64,000 nucleotides of DNA, taken from assembly GCF_905475465.1 (NCBI RefSeq), contig NC_062238.1:11377368-11441367 (forward strand). Reading direction: 5' to 3'. The notes below the pieces were generated by a model. That model saw only the letters and a list, made by a program, of their open reading frames with translations, ran no database searches and was not told where the DNA came from. Numbering within the stretch: the stretch's first letter is position 1; every line of letters begins with the position of its first letter. Shown piece after piece: positions 1 through 12,624 of the stretch. The stretch comes from Pieris napi (Eukaryota; Arthropoda; Insecta; Lepidoptera; Pieridae). The translations under genes were made by a program, and so were the position numbers.

Positions 1-125
1 TTGTCCGCCTTTAACTCGCGAACTGGTAGTAAATGTAAATTTGGAATTAATTTAACTTATTTTCTGACGTTCATAAGTGTACTTGTTTACCTATACGAAT
101 AGAGTTATTTTGACTTTGACTTTAA
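1..125 (+). repeat. Dispersed LINE 3'-end fragment (family A)
   Basis: The text GAACTGGTAGTAAATGTAAA followed by GACGTTCATAAGTGTA recurs near 57295-57385 and, in part and reversed, at 62500-62570. The element ends in a degenerate TTTTGACTTTGACTTTAAATAAA-like tail, as non-LTR retrotransposon 3' ends do. It lies just before the first visible EML exon. Confidence 0.6.
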
Positions 126-169
126 ATAAATACTTACTATATATATTTTTTTCAATATTTTAATAACAG

Positions 170-3100
170 TATGGAATTACACCCGTCCCGAGAGCTCGTA
201 GCTAGCGGCCAGAAGGCAGGGCGCGGTCGTCGTGCACAAGCTCATGTGCGAATATGGAGTACTGACACCTTGCAGACTTTACACGTCTTTGGGATGGCGG
301 AGTTTGAAGCTGGCGTGTCTGCGGTGGCTTTTTCTCAGCTGGTACCTTTGTTTTTATTTAAAAAAAAATAAATAAGATGTTTATATCACCTTCATCATTA
401 AACACAATATATTGGCGAGTTACAAATATTAATACAGTCAAAATCTGTTATAACGACATCGAAGGCACTCATATTTGGTCGTAAAAACCGATAGTAATAA
501 CAGCCGATGAAGTTGTTATTAAGAACCTAATACAATAGAATTCAGCCGGGACCTTTGATTTTGGTCAATATAACCGGTATGTTATTCTAAACGATGTGGT
601 CGTAAAGGGTTTTGACTGTATCTTTATAATAATAGCATTTAAGCCAAGTGAAAACATTTCAAGTGTGGGCCAATAGAATTTATAACAAGACAGATTGAAA
701 ACGCATGTTACATAAAACATACAAACTGCATACACCATACGTGTCTTTAATTGTGTACTAACCATTTTCTTTTTCACGAAGAATGGAGGAAGCTACGTCA
801 TGGCTGTAGACAGTGGTCGCGAGAGTATTCTTTCCGTGTGGCAGTGGCAATGGGGACATCTTCTTGGGAAAGTTGCTGTAAGTACCATTTTGTATTTTAA
901 TTACCAGTTATTATCAGATCAGTGATAGATTTTTTTGTAGTATAACTATTACACAACCTTAATAAACCATTGCACATAACATATAATCATTCTCAGTTTC
1001 TTTTATATATTTATAAGTTCTAAAACAACGTGTATGCATAAAATTATACAAGAAAGTATTACATCACAAGTTTTACACACCTACACATACATATCAATTA
1101 TATAAGAACATAAGCAAGCTAGCAAGGGTATTAATTAACCAAGCAACCACCAAATAAACAAATAAAATAATAATAAAAACTAAATGAAAACTTAAACTTC
1201 ATTAAGAGCATGATAAACAAAGTTACAGTAAATTGTAAAATGTTAATCAATGTTAGTAATCAAGTTGTACGTACGTTGTACGTTCACTGGTACATTACAC
1301 GTAGCAGATTATAAATTTCATAAATTTTTCATTTCTGAGTAAATGATACTTTGATTTTATATCAATTTTGTGGGTATATGTATAAAGCTTAGCCACAAAT
1401 TTCTTATTTCTATAAAAGGAAGCTACTGTACGAGCAAGATTTAATTGCGAACAGAAATCAATAGTGTGATTCGAACTCAGAGGGTTCAGAGGGTAGTCTC
1501 TGTTTAAGAATCCTGTAACCGCTCGGCTACTGATCATATAACTGAATGACCTTGCTAGTCTCAAGGCCGGTCGTATAGATGGAATGTTCGATTGTCGCCA
1601 CGAAATGCACTTCGTTCATGAATTTATTTTCTTACGAAAAATATTCACAAAAGTTCATTGTTCAAGGTGTTTATAAAAAACAAAATAATACCTATTTTTA
1701 TTCATGTTTCCATGACATGGAATACTATATTTCTTTGAATACACTAAGCTTGTATCCTACTGGTGTAGTTATTTATTATTATTAATTATTATAGTCGTAA
1801 GGAACCTCTGCTGTTACTTTTATATTAATAAATTAAAAATAACTAATAATAATACTATAAATGTAAATGGAGGTTTTAGATTTTAAATAAAAAAATAAGT
1901 TGTATTTAATGTAAACAATAATTATTTTATCTGAAAGTTTTGTTATTTTTTTCAATATAACGTTATATTTCATTATTATCTATGATCACTACACATATTA
2001 TAAGTTTTATAAACATACATACTTAGATCTTGTCCACGCTACGAACGGCTGTATTTTTAGTTGTGTACATACTTAGGAAAAATATATAATAATAGCGGAA
2101 TAATGCTAAAATAATTTAAAAAAGTAACAGTAGACAGTGACAGTATTTATTGTGTATATTGTATTCATCGCATACATGCAAAAATACAAATATCTTTTCT
2201 TTAAATTAGTATAGATAACAACTCTCATTCGGACTTGCCTTTGGTGCAGTGAGCATTTAACATTCACTCGAACGGTGAAGGAAAACATCGTAAGGAAACC
2301 GGCTTGCCTTAGAACCAAAACGTCAACTGCGTGTATCAGGCCCAGGAGGCAGATCACCTACTTGCCTATTAGATTGACAAAACATGATCTATGCTATGCA
2401 TTATTATCTATGCTAAAATTGATATAAACATGTTTGATATGAAAATATTTCTCTAATAATTTATTAACGTTATATTATTCAACACGTTTATCAAGTAGTA
2501 AGATGTATTATTACGTCATTGTTTAATTCAAATCTTACATTTGATAATATTGTACGAATACTTTTTCTTGGCGACTGTTCACTGATTCGTCACGCGAGGT
2601 ACTCGGCATGTGACCTGTTTTTGTGACAACTTTATTTGAATTATATGAAATGGAAATTGAACATCAGAATAATATTAATTACACGTATGTTTTACTCATT
2701 ATTAATTTGCTTGTCTTAATAAATATAGTGATAGGGTCAGGTGGGATAAATGCGAGTACCATAACTAGATTGACTTGTTATTTTGTGGTCTTTTACAATT
2801 TACAAATATTTTTTACTGTGAATATTAAACGTGTTTTAGGCTTTTGTTTGATGTAATTACTTATATTTAATTATGGATGATTACAGATTAACTCTCTGTT
2901 GCATTTTCCCGGTGTAAAGGGGTAAATGTAAAAAATATGTTAAAATTCTAATAGTGTAGATAGTTACTAATCTGGGGTAATTGCGATAAAATACGCAAAT
3001 TGAAATTTACTTTGGTTTTTATTGCAATGAGATTGGTGAAAATCTGTCAATCCATCAGATTCAATAAGTTGTCAGAGTGTAGTGCAAGAAGTACTTTACG

Positions 3101-6100
3101 TGTATAAGAGATGCCAGCACTAGTTTATTTTGTGTGTAAACAGTTAAAGTTATGGTATTACATTTGCCCCGTTCATGCATTTACCCCACCTGACTATAGT
3201 GGATTTCATTGATGAAAAACTAAAACATATGTATTATATATATTATATATACATTAAAGTCTTAAATAAACCTATAGCTGTGTTGGTCTAGGGGCTTAAG
3301 CGTGCGACTCTCATCCCTGATTTACGATACTTCTATTTAAGAGCACAATTAGTTTCACAAAGTTAAGAATTTAAAGATCGAAGAAATTAGCATATTCGAA
3401 ATTGCACATTTTTTATTTACAATAACATTGTAGTAGTAAGCGATATAGTTTATCTTTTTATATACTTGTTATAGATTTTTTCCTTGTACCTACTATCTAC
3501 TAGGCGCCAACTTAAATATTTAATAAGCGCCTGTGCACTTGAACCCCACGGCCCAAGAGTCTCTACTCCAAAGGGAACAAAATCGAAGTTGGAGGAAAGA
3601 CTCTTATATTTGTGCCGTTTATTATTTTCTGCCTGCTCTGCGGCCGCCCCAGCTTTTATGCTTGTCCAAAGGAGTAGTATCGCATTCGCATACTATAGCC
3701 CGTCCTATTTCCAAGGGATCAACGACATCCCATTAATAAACGTTTAATATGGTTTTATTAATTAATTATGTTTATTATAACTGCCACTCGTATTATCAAC
3801 ACTTCAGACCATTTGAAAAAATTGTTAGATGTATGTATGTGTATGAAAATAAAAATAACTTCCGTAGACGCTGCAAGAAGAACTCACGGGGGCAGCTTTT
3901 CATCCCCTGGATGACAATTTGCTAATCACACACGGTAAAGGTCATCTTGCGTTTTGGAATCGACGTAAAGATGGATTCTTCGAACGGACGGACATTATCA
4001 AACCTGTAAGTAAAGCATACATTTTTTCGAATTGTCAATCTATGTTTTTTTTAAGACAATTCACACCAATTGACCTAGTCCCATGCTAAGCTGGTGAAGC
4101 TTGTGTTATGGGTACTAGGCAACGTATATACATACATATTATAGATAGATGCACATATAAATACATATTTAAACACCTAAGACCTAAGCACAACACCAAA
4201 TGCTCATCACATCAGATGGAAGCCGGGGATCGAACCCGGGACCCATCTATTCATTCATATTGACGTTTTTATTATTAAAAGTCAGTTGAAACCTTAAATT
4301 ACAGCGTAGGTTTTGTAACCTAATGTAATACATTAAAGTTAAAAAAATGTTATAAAATTAAACGTTTATGACCATATGATACAAGTGTACCTACAAATCA
4401 GATATAAACGAGAATTTATTACAATACGTTGACCTCCTGATCACGAACGCTGAAAAGCACTTGGATTTATGTGAAAATAAAGCATACAAAACTTGCCACT
4501 AAACTTAAATTTTACTTTATTAGCCTTCAAGAACTCACGTGACAGCTCTTCAATTCGAACAAGATGGCGATGTTGTGACTGCCGATAGTGATGGTTTTAT
4601 CACAATTTATAGTGTCGATAGTGATGGGGCTTACTTCGTTCGAATGGAGTTTGAGGTATATTGATATTTTTATTTCCAACACACACATATGAAGTATTTA
4701 CAATATTCTTAACCTACATAGTAATAATAATATTTATTATGTTGATAAACTGAAAATTAAAACAAATTTAAAAAGGTTGGTTCCTGTGGCAGTGTACCTT
4801 TAATGTTGGCATAATTCCCTCGCTGTATTGCGATCATAAAAATAATAACAACAAACTATCTTATAATCAATCTAATATATAAAATTCTTGTGTCGCGGTG
4901 TTTGTGGTTAAACTCCTCCGAAACGGCTCGACCGATTCTCATGAAATTTTGTGTGCATATTGGGTATGTCTGAGAATCAGACAACATCTATTTTTCATCC
5001 CCCTAAATGTTAAGGGTAGTCCACCCCTAAATATATATTTTTTATTTTTTTCTGTTTTTATTTTTTTATGATACAGCATTAAAAAATACATACAACCCCT
5101 AACATTCACCCCTCTACGATCAACCCCTATTTTTTATTTATATGATATACATGGCAAAACGACGTTTGCCCGGTCAGCTAGTAATCATGAATCTTTAGAA
5201 ATAATTAAATTATTACGGCACAAATAATATTTTGTTACTTCACTTCTTCAACTTCTATATATCTGTAATGTGAGCAATTAATACACCTTTCAAGAGACAC
5301 ATATGTTTTTAAGCAGAAAGATTCTGTCTAATTCTCTGTCTGATCTGTCTAATCGACTTTATACATATTAAAAACACCTAACACTAACTCAACCATTAGG
5401 TAGGTCAAGTACAATTACGTACGTTATGAACTAAGTACTTCTTCTGTCAAATTATGTTTACGCTGAAAACAGATAAAAAAGTAGTTGAAACAGACTGATA
5501 CTTTATGAAAAAGGTGATTAATCGCCTTTATATAAACGTTATAACGCTTGTTTAACCGACCTTTCCAGGCACATATAAAAGGCATCAGCTCGTTAGTAAT
5601 GCTCTCTGAAGGTACTCTCATTTCGGGAGGTGAAAGAGATAGAAAGATCGCAGCCTGGGACTCTCTGCAGAATTACAAGAGGATAACGGAAACAAAGGTA
5701 TCTGAATATATACGGTATGACTTAGTTAAAAGTTAAAATAAAGTTTAGTTTTTTAGAAATCTACTTCCAGAGTAATCCATTTACATTCCTCCAGTTGTCA
5801 AAATACCATACAATATGAAATTACCTTTTACCCTACTGTGTCCCTCAACCCTTTTACAGTTTTATTCAAAATCAAAAACGTTTATTCAATTTAGATGCGT
5901 CTTAGGGCATACTTATGAATATCAAAAACGTTTACAAAATTCGCGAAAGAGCAAGACTACGTCATCCGTTCGCAAAACTACCAGGAGGCCTTGTTCTGAG
6001 AAGAACGGGCAAGAAACTCAGCAAGTTTACCCTCCCTCTTCAATTATTCAAACTCAACCTCAACAATTATTCAAAGGAAAATGTCATAAACCACAACGTG

Positions 6101-9100
6101 ATTAAAGTTACATAAGTTTAAAAAAAATCTGTTCTGTGATATACCACATTCACATTAACCGTTGTTTCTCTTTTTCATACAATTAAGCAATAAGTCAGTT
6201 AGCAAATCTTGACATAAATTATAATCCCATACTAGGTATTAAATGTAAACAAAATTAAAACCCTATTTATTATTCTAGCTTCCAGATACAGCGGGTGGGG
6301 TTCGAAGTATCTACCCACAGCGACCTGGCAGAAATGATGGCAACCTTTATGTAGGGACAACTAGGAACAATATTATGGAAGGGTCTTTACAACGGAGGTT
6401 TAATCAAGTTCGTATATTGTATATGTAATCTCTTTTACTATATATTGCTCCTAGTCCACGCTATTTTAGACTTGGTAATCTGCCAAATAAAACTTTGGGC
6501 CTATCTTGAACCGCTGCCTTTACAAACGTATATTTATTTAAAAAATTATTTAGTTAAATTTTATTAGGTAGGTAACTATATAATACACGTCTCCTCTAGT
6601 AATGGATACCCATGTCTTACCTTGTGTCAATTCTTGGACGTAAGCCTCCTGCGTCCTTCTTCAAATTGTGCAGCATTGTGCCTTTTGAGATACTGTGAGA
6701 AATTTTAATATAGAGTATTCTCTTTTGTTCTCGGTGCTACCCCAATTATTGTTAGAACTATATTTAGTTATTCAATTTAGGCATGTCAAAATGCAAATCT
6801 CATCTAAAGATTGCAAAATTACCAGGTAGTTTACCTCATTGTTAAATATAGCTTGTTATTGTTAAAACCTTTCGAAACACTATAACTTTAGTTTTATCAA
6901 TTTTATAAGTTTTTAAAAAAGCAAAATAGCTGTAAAAATATGTCTAGTTGTAAGTATTTTACATTGCAGGAAATAATGTACACTGGATATAATGTACACT
7001 ATAAATTTTTGTGAAACAAAATAAAGAATTTTGAAATTGAAAATTGAATAAAGAGTATTCAAAATAAGAGTTATAGCTGTTCTTTGATTTCTCAATACAA
7101 AGCTAATTAAACAGATTTTTATAAGTAATACTATTGACGAACTTCGATTACTATAAAACTATTAAGTTTAATTAGTAAAACGACCGAGCTTTGTTGTTGT
7201 TTTAATATTTAAAAAAAAAATCATTTTGCCCCAGTTCTTTAATCAGCGTAAACAATTTCAGATAGTCTTCGGGCATCACAAGCAGCTAATGGGTGTAGCA
7301 GTTCACCCTGATGACGAAATGTTCGCTACGGCGGGGAATGACAAGAGCATAGCACTGTGGAAAGGGCACAAACTTGTATTTGCTACCCAGGTACTCGTAT
7401 ATATATGTCTTATCCCAGTTGGGATAAGACGGAAAATTTCTGTGATACCGTATACTGTTTTATAGTAATGATGGCATTCAAAACAATAATCATAGTTTTG
7501 TTTCATTGATGATTTTCCACCTCTGGTAATAAGGGCCGGTCTACCATTTTTATTTCTCGTATGATCTGTGTAGGTCCATTGATAGCGACCTATCTATTTC
7601 ATCAATGTTTTATAAGCCTCAGATTACAGATAAATTCTCCGGGGTAACATTTTTAACCCCACCTGAAGAGTCAAACGTAGAGAAGAGCAGAATCATAATA
7701 TGCACCAATAGACTTCTATTTTTATATACGCAATTTTTTTTTTAATATTTTACAGAATAATATAATAACATCATATTCATTTATACTTGATTACCTTATA
7801 CAAAAACATACGTATATAAAGAAAAATTAAAAATAAGGTTACATAAGTTATAAGGCAACGGGCGGCCTTATCGCTAACAAGCGATTTCTTCCAGGCAACC
7901 CACATGTGGAACAATAAAAAAGAAACACCTACAGAGGATATAGTACAAGATGTGTATAAAGAATTAACAAAAAAACTCAATATAACACCTAACTATAACT
8001 AAAATAAAATAAAGTGAAATCTAAAGAAAAAATAAAAATATGTCTAAACAAAAATTTAAATACCAATCAAAAGGTTAACTGAGTCACAATAATTTATATA
8101 TGTAGGTAGTAGTATAAGTACGTAATTAATAGTAATTACGAGACAGAAAAAAATGATAAAAAAGAAGCTTTTTAAACAAATTTAAAGAGAGAGTTCGTCT
8201 GATATCAATTGGTAAGGAATTTCATAGCAGGAGGCTGCAGGATACTTTGCACAGTAAATATGTTACATTAGAAATCCGCTGTGGTTAGTATACTCGTAAA
8301 TGAAACCATAGCAGTCTTGTTTAGGAACGCGACAAATGCGTATAAAAGTAGTTTTTCAACTTACTTTTTATGTTCGTTAACGTTAGGCCTACTAAGAATT
8401 GTTTTTACCGAAACAGATTAAGACATCTGAAGCCAACATTCAGAGGTTATAGCGCCAGTGATCTTAATAAGATTACCTAGTGCTGGAACTAGTTGTTAGT
8501 CAAACGGTAAACGTATAGTAATGAATGTATGATATTTCAGGTGGGTTACGAATGCGTTTCCTTAACCTGGCACTCGGGAGGCGGAGCTCTCGCAGCTGGA
8601 AGCACTGAGGGTCACCTAATTGTATTGAATGCGGATGCAGGTGCACCAGTGTGTACTGTCAGAGTCTGTGGATCCCCACTCAACTGTTTGCAGTATAATA
8701 CAGGTAATTGGTTGAAGTACTAATGTGAGAGTATTTTATCTTATTTACAAGGACCACAATGGAACCAAACAGCCAGATGCCCACTGAAGTATTTATCGAA
8801 CCAATTCGACTTCCAATTTGACCAATTCTTGAAAGGCCGGCAACGCACTTGCGAGCCCTCTGGCAATGTGAGTGTCCATGGGCGGCGGTATCACTTAACA
8901 TCAGATGAGACTCCTGGTTTGCCTGCCATTATATAAAAAATAACTTGTTTAATATCCTGTTGCAAAGACACATTACGATTGTGTTAGACAAGCAATCCGT
9001 CACGAAAAGAGCGTACCAATTCTTAAAACGCCGGCAACGCAATTGTGAGCCTTCTGGCAATGGGAGTGTCCATGGGCGGTATCACTTAACATCAGGTGAA

Positions 9101-11703
9101 CCTCCTCCCCGTTTGCTCCATGCCATATAAATAAAAGCAATATCATATAATAACTTAGTTTATAATATAATATAATACAATACATATTTTATTGTTGAAG
9201 TAAATTTTCCAGCTGGCGATGTATTAGCAATAGGCTCCCAAAACGGCAGTATTTACTTGTTCCGCGTGTCCCGAGATGGCTTTTCTTATAAGAAGTGGAA
9301 TAAAATTCGCGGAGCACAACCATTAGTTCACCTCGACTGGAGTCTTGACGGGAACTACTTACAAACTGTTACAGCTGATTATGATTTAGCTTTTTGTAAG
9401 TAATTTAAAATAAAGGATTAGTCGATTAAAGATATCAAGTACATAGAAGCATAATTCACAACTTTGCTTGCACCATTTATTACGAAAAAGATTTTTCTCA
9501 AGAAAGTTACTAATGGAGAGCCAAACTACCAATTCTTAAAAGGCCGGCAACGCTCTCGCGAGCTCTCTGCCATTGAGAGAGTCCATGGGCGGCGGTTAGT
9601 ATCACTTAACATCAGATGAGCCACCGGCCCGTTTGCTCGCTGTTCTATAAAAAAAAAGAACAAGGGACAACCTGCATTAAACACAATAAAACATATTTCC
9701 TCACTTCTAACGCATTAATGCTTCGTTTGAATTTTAATAACTTATCTGTTATATATATATATATTCGCGATTTCAGTGTGGCGTAGTAACGCTTTAGGAA
9801 TGTTTCTAAAGTATTTTCTGTCGTATGCCTACTAGTATATCTTCGAAATAAGCTTTTATGACAAAGAGTATTTATTTATATTTTCCATAATTCATTTTAG
9901 TATATAAGCTGTTATTGGGACAGTTATAATACAAATAAGTTCAAGTGTTAGTGGAGGGGTTCCGGGAAGGTAAATTTTTATTTTTTGACATAATGTATTT
10001 GTTGTCTTATCAATTTTCTTTTTTTATCTTACTAGCTAGACCGGTGTCCCGAATAGCAGATTAAGTATTTTAAACAAATAAAGAATCGACTGTTAGGCGG
10101 TACGATGTTCGCCAGGCCAGCTAGTATCCAATATTTTAGAAGTGATTTTTATAATTTACTTTTCAGGGGACATAAAAGCCTTATCACCAGAAAAGAGTCC
10201 AATGGCCATGAAAGATGTCAAGTGGTCGACTTATAACTCAACTGTTGGCTTCCTAGTATCAGGTTATCTAAATTCTTTATTAACAACATAACATAGTATG
10301 GTTTTTATTTTATTAAACTTGGACCATATTCTAACTTATCTGATATACCTAATTAGAAAAAAGATAATCTCTGTATGACTTTGCGTTCCCGAAAAACTTT
10401 CAGACAAACATCCTACGTACATATGTGCTTCGAAGTCTTATTAGATGAACATACCGAAATAAAATATAAATACTACCGATTCCCAACAATATCATGCAAA
10501 TTAATCTCATGGGGATTTTAGTCTCTAAATAGTTTTGGGTCGCCCAATAATAGTAATAATAAGAAGAATATATATTGAATGTAACAATTTCATCATTGTT
10601 CCTATTTCACAAATTAATTTATTTTTAAAGGCTTTTATTTAAATCCTTTTTTATCTCCACATCATTAGTTCCATTTCAAATGTTGTTACTATTTAGCTAA
10701 ATGTTAGTAGTAATATGTTAGTCGCCTAGACAAGTCCTAAGTCTTGATAGACACGGTTGAAAGACAAATCCTAAGTCTTGATAGACACGGTTGAAAGAGA
10801 GGAGCAGTCTCGATGGAGATTTTGCTCTGAACGCCTAACAGCTCTCAACACATCTGCTCATAGTCTAGCTGACTGATTGCAAGATAATATTATAATAAAA
10901 AAATGTTAGTCGCCTGTGGATATGTCCCCTCTTATAGGATGTTCCTCTTGGTTCCTCCTCCAACCCTTTCCAGGTGTCTCTATCTTTGCCAGTTTTTTCC
11001 TGCTAAGTCTATCAAGTCATCAGCCCACCTTCTTTTTGCCTGCCCACTCTACTTTACCCGGGTGGTCCCTTCGATTGTGTTGTCTCACTCATTGTCATGT
11101 TAAAAATTATTCATACAAAATGTAATCTTATTATTTTAATTTTTATTTGTAGCCAAATGCTTTTCTAGTTGCAATATATCTATATTATTTCATTTACTAA
11201 TATTTTTTAGGAATGTGGAACAATCGTTTCTACCCGATGACGTCATTAATAACTGCTTCGAGCAGATCCTCGGCTCACGATCTTCTTATAAGCGGGGACT
11301 CTGATGGATATCTACGTTTGTTCAGGTATAATTTGTTTATTAAAACTGTACAAATAAAAACAAGTAACATAAATTATTAGGAATGCAGCCAGCTAACAAA
11401 AGACCTCTTTCTGGCAACCCTTGTAACGAAAAAGAAATACATAATAACAAAAATTAATTTACAATTACAATATTGTCTTTCGGTTATCTTACCTTAATTA
11501 TTAATTACAAATTTCTAACATACATTGCTTCTTCTCCTTCTGGTTTCAGATACCCGTGTGCTAGTGCAAAGGCGGAGTACAATGAAGTCAAAGTGTATTC
11601 AGGGGCTGTCCTTTCCTCTCGCTTTATGTTCAACGACCGTTGTTTAGTGTCCTCTGGTGGTAGCGAGGCTGCTTTGATGTTATGGGAGCTGGTGGAAGAC
11701 TAG
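170..11703 (+). CDS. EMAP-like (EML family) WD40 microtubule-associated protein, C-terminal twelve coding exons
   Basis: Echinoderm-microtubule-associated-protein-like protein, which binds microtubules through tandem beta-propellers (HELP/TAPE plus WD40). Exons read by hand: 170-341, 782-877, 3868-4005, 4524-4655, 5569-5697, 6279-6407, 7262-7390, 8541-8703, 9213-9395, 10167-10262, 11211-11325, 11550-11703 (TAG). All have AG/GT borders and phases that agree, giving about 545 residues. Family-diagnostic stretches follow the EML order: VASGQKAG then HVRIWSTDTLQTLHV in the first exon, SVWQWQ, HLAFWNRR, LISGGERDRKIAAWD, VGTTRNNIMEGSL, GVAVHPDDEMFATAGNDKSIALW, AIGSQNGSIYLFRVS, HLDWSLDG, ISGDSDGYLRLFRYP, and a final LVSSGGSEAALMLWELVED. 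The N-terminus and HELP motif lie upstream of the window. The first exon enters in phase 2. AATAAA signals at 12229 and 12256 fit a 3' UTR of about 0.55 kb. Introns hold many mobile elements. Which EML paralogue it is cannot be told. Confidence 0.9.
1440..1555 (-). repeat. tRNA-derived SINE head
   Basis: On the minus strand the sequence reads GTAGCCGAGCGGTTACAGG (A-box-like, as in a Leu/Ser tRNA) and about 50 nt later GAGTTCGAATCAC (B-box-like). No full cloverleaf with an acceptor stem is apparent, so this is a tRNA-derived SINE or tRNA relic rather than a tRNA gene. It lies in EML intron 2. Confidence 0.5.
2225..2385 (+). repeat. Dispersed lepidopteran-type repeat (family B)
   Basis: It contains GAAGGAAAACATCGTAAGG, CCGGCTTGCCTTAGA and ATCACCTACTTGCCTATTAG. 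The same text recurs at about 60375-60530, where the 3' part AGGCCCAGACCTAAAAAGG is also kept. I recognise this as a very common repeat in moths and butterflies, probably a LINE 3' region. It is in EML intron 2. Confidence 0.65.
2732..3198. mobile_element. MITE-like element with GTCAGGTGGGRTAAATGC terminal inverted repeats
   Basis: The left end reads GGGTCAGGTGGGATAAATGC after TA (2732-2753). The right end, reverse-complemented, reads TAGTCAGGTGGGGTAAATGC (ending near 3198), also bounded by TA. The inner body (about 465 bp in all) has no ORF of note. GGGGTAAATG-like motifs recur inside at about 2910-2930 and 2975, and as CATTTGCCCC at 3161. TA flanks suggest a Tc1/mariner-type host for mobilisation. 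Confidence 0.6.
3270..3335 (+). repeat. tRNA-like A-box fragment
   Basis: TTGGTCTAGGGGCTTAAGCG followed by CGACTCTCATCCCTGA looks like the D-arm and anticodon-arm half of a tRNA. No B box is seen downstream, so it is probably a SINE head fragment. Confidence 0.35.
3484..3700 (-). pseudogene. LINE-linked ORF remnant (KRPDG...LVWDATCVDT family)
   Basis: Reverse-complemented, this stretch closely matches the better preserved copy at 62740-63120 (same TTGGGCCGTGGGGTTCAAG and TTAAGTTGGCGCC text). It encodes the C-terminal half only and is broken. It is an inactive retrotransposon fragment within EML intron 2. Confidence 0.55.
4060..4245 (-). repeat. tRNA-derived SINE (same family as 57590-57835)
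   Basis: Read on the minus strand it gives GGTCCCGGGTTCGATCCCC (B box), GATGTGATGAGCATTTGGTG, a run of TATGTATGTATA-like repeats, and TAGCATGGGACTAGGTCAAT at its 3' end. The 57590-57835 copy has the same order and also keeps the A box. It lies in EML intron 3. Confidence 0.7.
4690..4835 (-). repeat. LINE 3'-end fragment
   Basis: Minus-strand text CCTCGCTGTATTGCGATCA... then TTAATTTTCAGTTT and GTAGGTTAAGAATATTGTAAA resembles the 3' UTR of the element at 63085-63250 and the fragment at 56690-56810. It is in EML intron 4. Confidence 0.45.
4871..5181 (+). mobile_element. Non-autonomous Helitron
   Basis: It starts TCTAATATATAAAATTC and ends GCCCGGTCAGCTAG, the TC...CTAG termini of Helitrons, inserted exactly between a host A (4870) and T (5182). 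The internal phrase CCGAAACGGCTCGACCGATT is typical of lepidopteran Helitrons. No coding capacity (311 bp). It is in EML intron 4. Confidence 0.8.
7780..7925 (-). repeat. Dispersed repeat (family C)
   Basis: On the minus strand it reads GTTGCCTGGAAGAAATCGCT then TAGCGATAAGGCCGCCCGTT and GCCTTATAACTTATGTAACC. A plus-strand relative lies at 29070-29135. Probably the 3' end of a LINE. It is in EML intron 7. Confidence 0.55.
8815..8940 (+). repeat. CR1/Zenon-type LINE 3' end, copy 1
   Basis: It carries GGCCGGCAACGCACTTGCGA, GTCCATGGGCGGCGGTATCA and CTTAACATCAGATGAG, then an A-rich tail. Relatives occur at 9005-9135, 9525-9655, 58775-58930 and 60560-60735. The family name is from memory; the multi-copy nature is seen directly. 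Confidence 0.65.
9005..9135 (+). repeat. CR1/Zenon-type LINE 3' end, copy 2
   Basis: It has GCCGGCAACGCAATTGTGAG, GTCCATGGGCGGTATCAC and AACATCAGGTGAACCTCC, only about 100 bp after copy 1 and in the same orientation. Both are in EML intron 8. Confidence 0.65.
9525..9655 (+). repeat. CR1/Zenon-type LINE 3' end, copy 3
   Basis: Same text as copies 1 and 2 (AAAAGGCCGGCAACGCTCTC ... CTTAACATCAGATGAGCC) followed by poly-A. It is in EML intron 9. Confidence 0.65.
9937..10124 (+). mobile_element. 5'-truncated Helitron fragment
   Basis: From GTTCAAGTGTTAGTGGAGGG to GCCAGGCCAGCTAG it is nearly identical to the 3' half of the complete element at 53445-53870. The 3' terminus CTAG is followed by T, as expected. 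No TC 5' end is visible. It is in EML intron 9. Confidence 0.75.
10732..10799 (+). repeat. 34-bp tandem duplication
   Basis: Two adjacent units (10732-10765 and 10766-10799) share TCCTAAGTCTTGATAGACAC followed by GGTTGAAAGA, differing at only two positions. It is in EML intron 10. Confidence 0.85.
10900..11100 (-). pseudogene. RTE-type LINE ORF C-terminal remnant
   Basis: In one minus-strand frame, 11035-10982 reads RRWADDLIDLAGKNWQR followed by a stop. RRWxDDL...W is the hallmark C-terminal phrase of RTE-like endonuclease/RT polyproteins. Flanking sequence is frame-broken. It is an inactive fragment in EML intron 10. Confidence 0.65.
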
Positions 11704-12261
11704 CGCCGACCTCGGGCACCTCCAGCCCTTATAGTGGAACCTCCCACACCCTCGCCACAAGCATTTCACGTTCTAGACTTTGACGGACTTGACTGAAGCA
11801 TTTTCAAATTTCGAATGGTGATTCGAATTGGAATATAGAAAACATACTGTGTCTAAGAATCGAATTTTGAAACTTGATTTTGAAAGCACTCAAGTTTGAA
11901 TGGCGAATGGATTTTGGATTGAAGTTTTACAAAATTGGCATTGGCTGAAGATGCGTAATCGACAAATGATGCGTTATATAATGTGAGATAGTAAGAGACT
12001 TCGAATCGGGATTATAGAATATGGAGGTGCCTAGACTATTTAGAATTGAATTACAGTTGGTTCTGGATAAGGAATTTTGTTTGAAGTCTGTTAATACTTA
12101 CTCTATTCAGGATTTTTGTAAGTTTCTACATATTTCCTATGCAGTCAAATTCAACTACAGATAACTGTTACTGAAAGTAATAAAAGTAATGAATGTCCGC
12201 ATAATTTTATATATTTGTAGTGAAGCAAAATAAATATGTGAAAGAAATATTGCAGAATAAA

Positions 12262-12622
12262 ATTTATATTTTTATTTACATAGATTATCTAATAAATTAA
12301 AACAAACGGTTCAATTTTAGGTTTAGCTTAGCACGGCTTTGAGTTATTATGATATAAGAGTTAATATAGATATAGGCACAGTATTCACTGCCATTCCTGT
12401 ATAAATTATTCACTAACGTAGACACAACACTAAATTATTGTAAATTATAACAAGAACAATTGTTCTATGGTCATAAATCATTCCCGATTGGGACTTGCAC
12501 TATATTTAAGCAAGTTTATTGAATACTTGCAAAACCGACCAGTCAATTGAGAATATAAAATTAGAAACAGAAGACAAAATATTGCGTTTGATTTAAATTC
12601 ACTCAACGCGTAAACAGGCTAG
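12262..12622. other. Intergenic stretch, nothing recognised
   Basis: AT-rich DNA between the EML 3' UTR and the mariner. No ORF, tRNA-like motif or clear repeat was seen. Confidence 0.5.
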
Positions 12623-12624
12623 TA

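Noticed and set aside
5815..6115. Two overlapping plus-strand ORFs of 66-96 aa in EML intron 5
   Set aside because: No domain, both overlap each other, start codons and phases do not fit the EML exons; likely chance or a repeat fragment.
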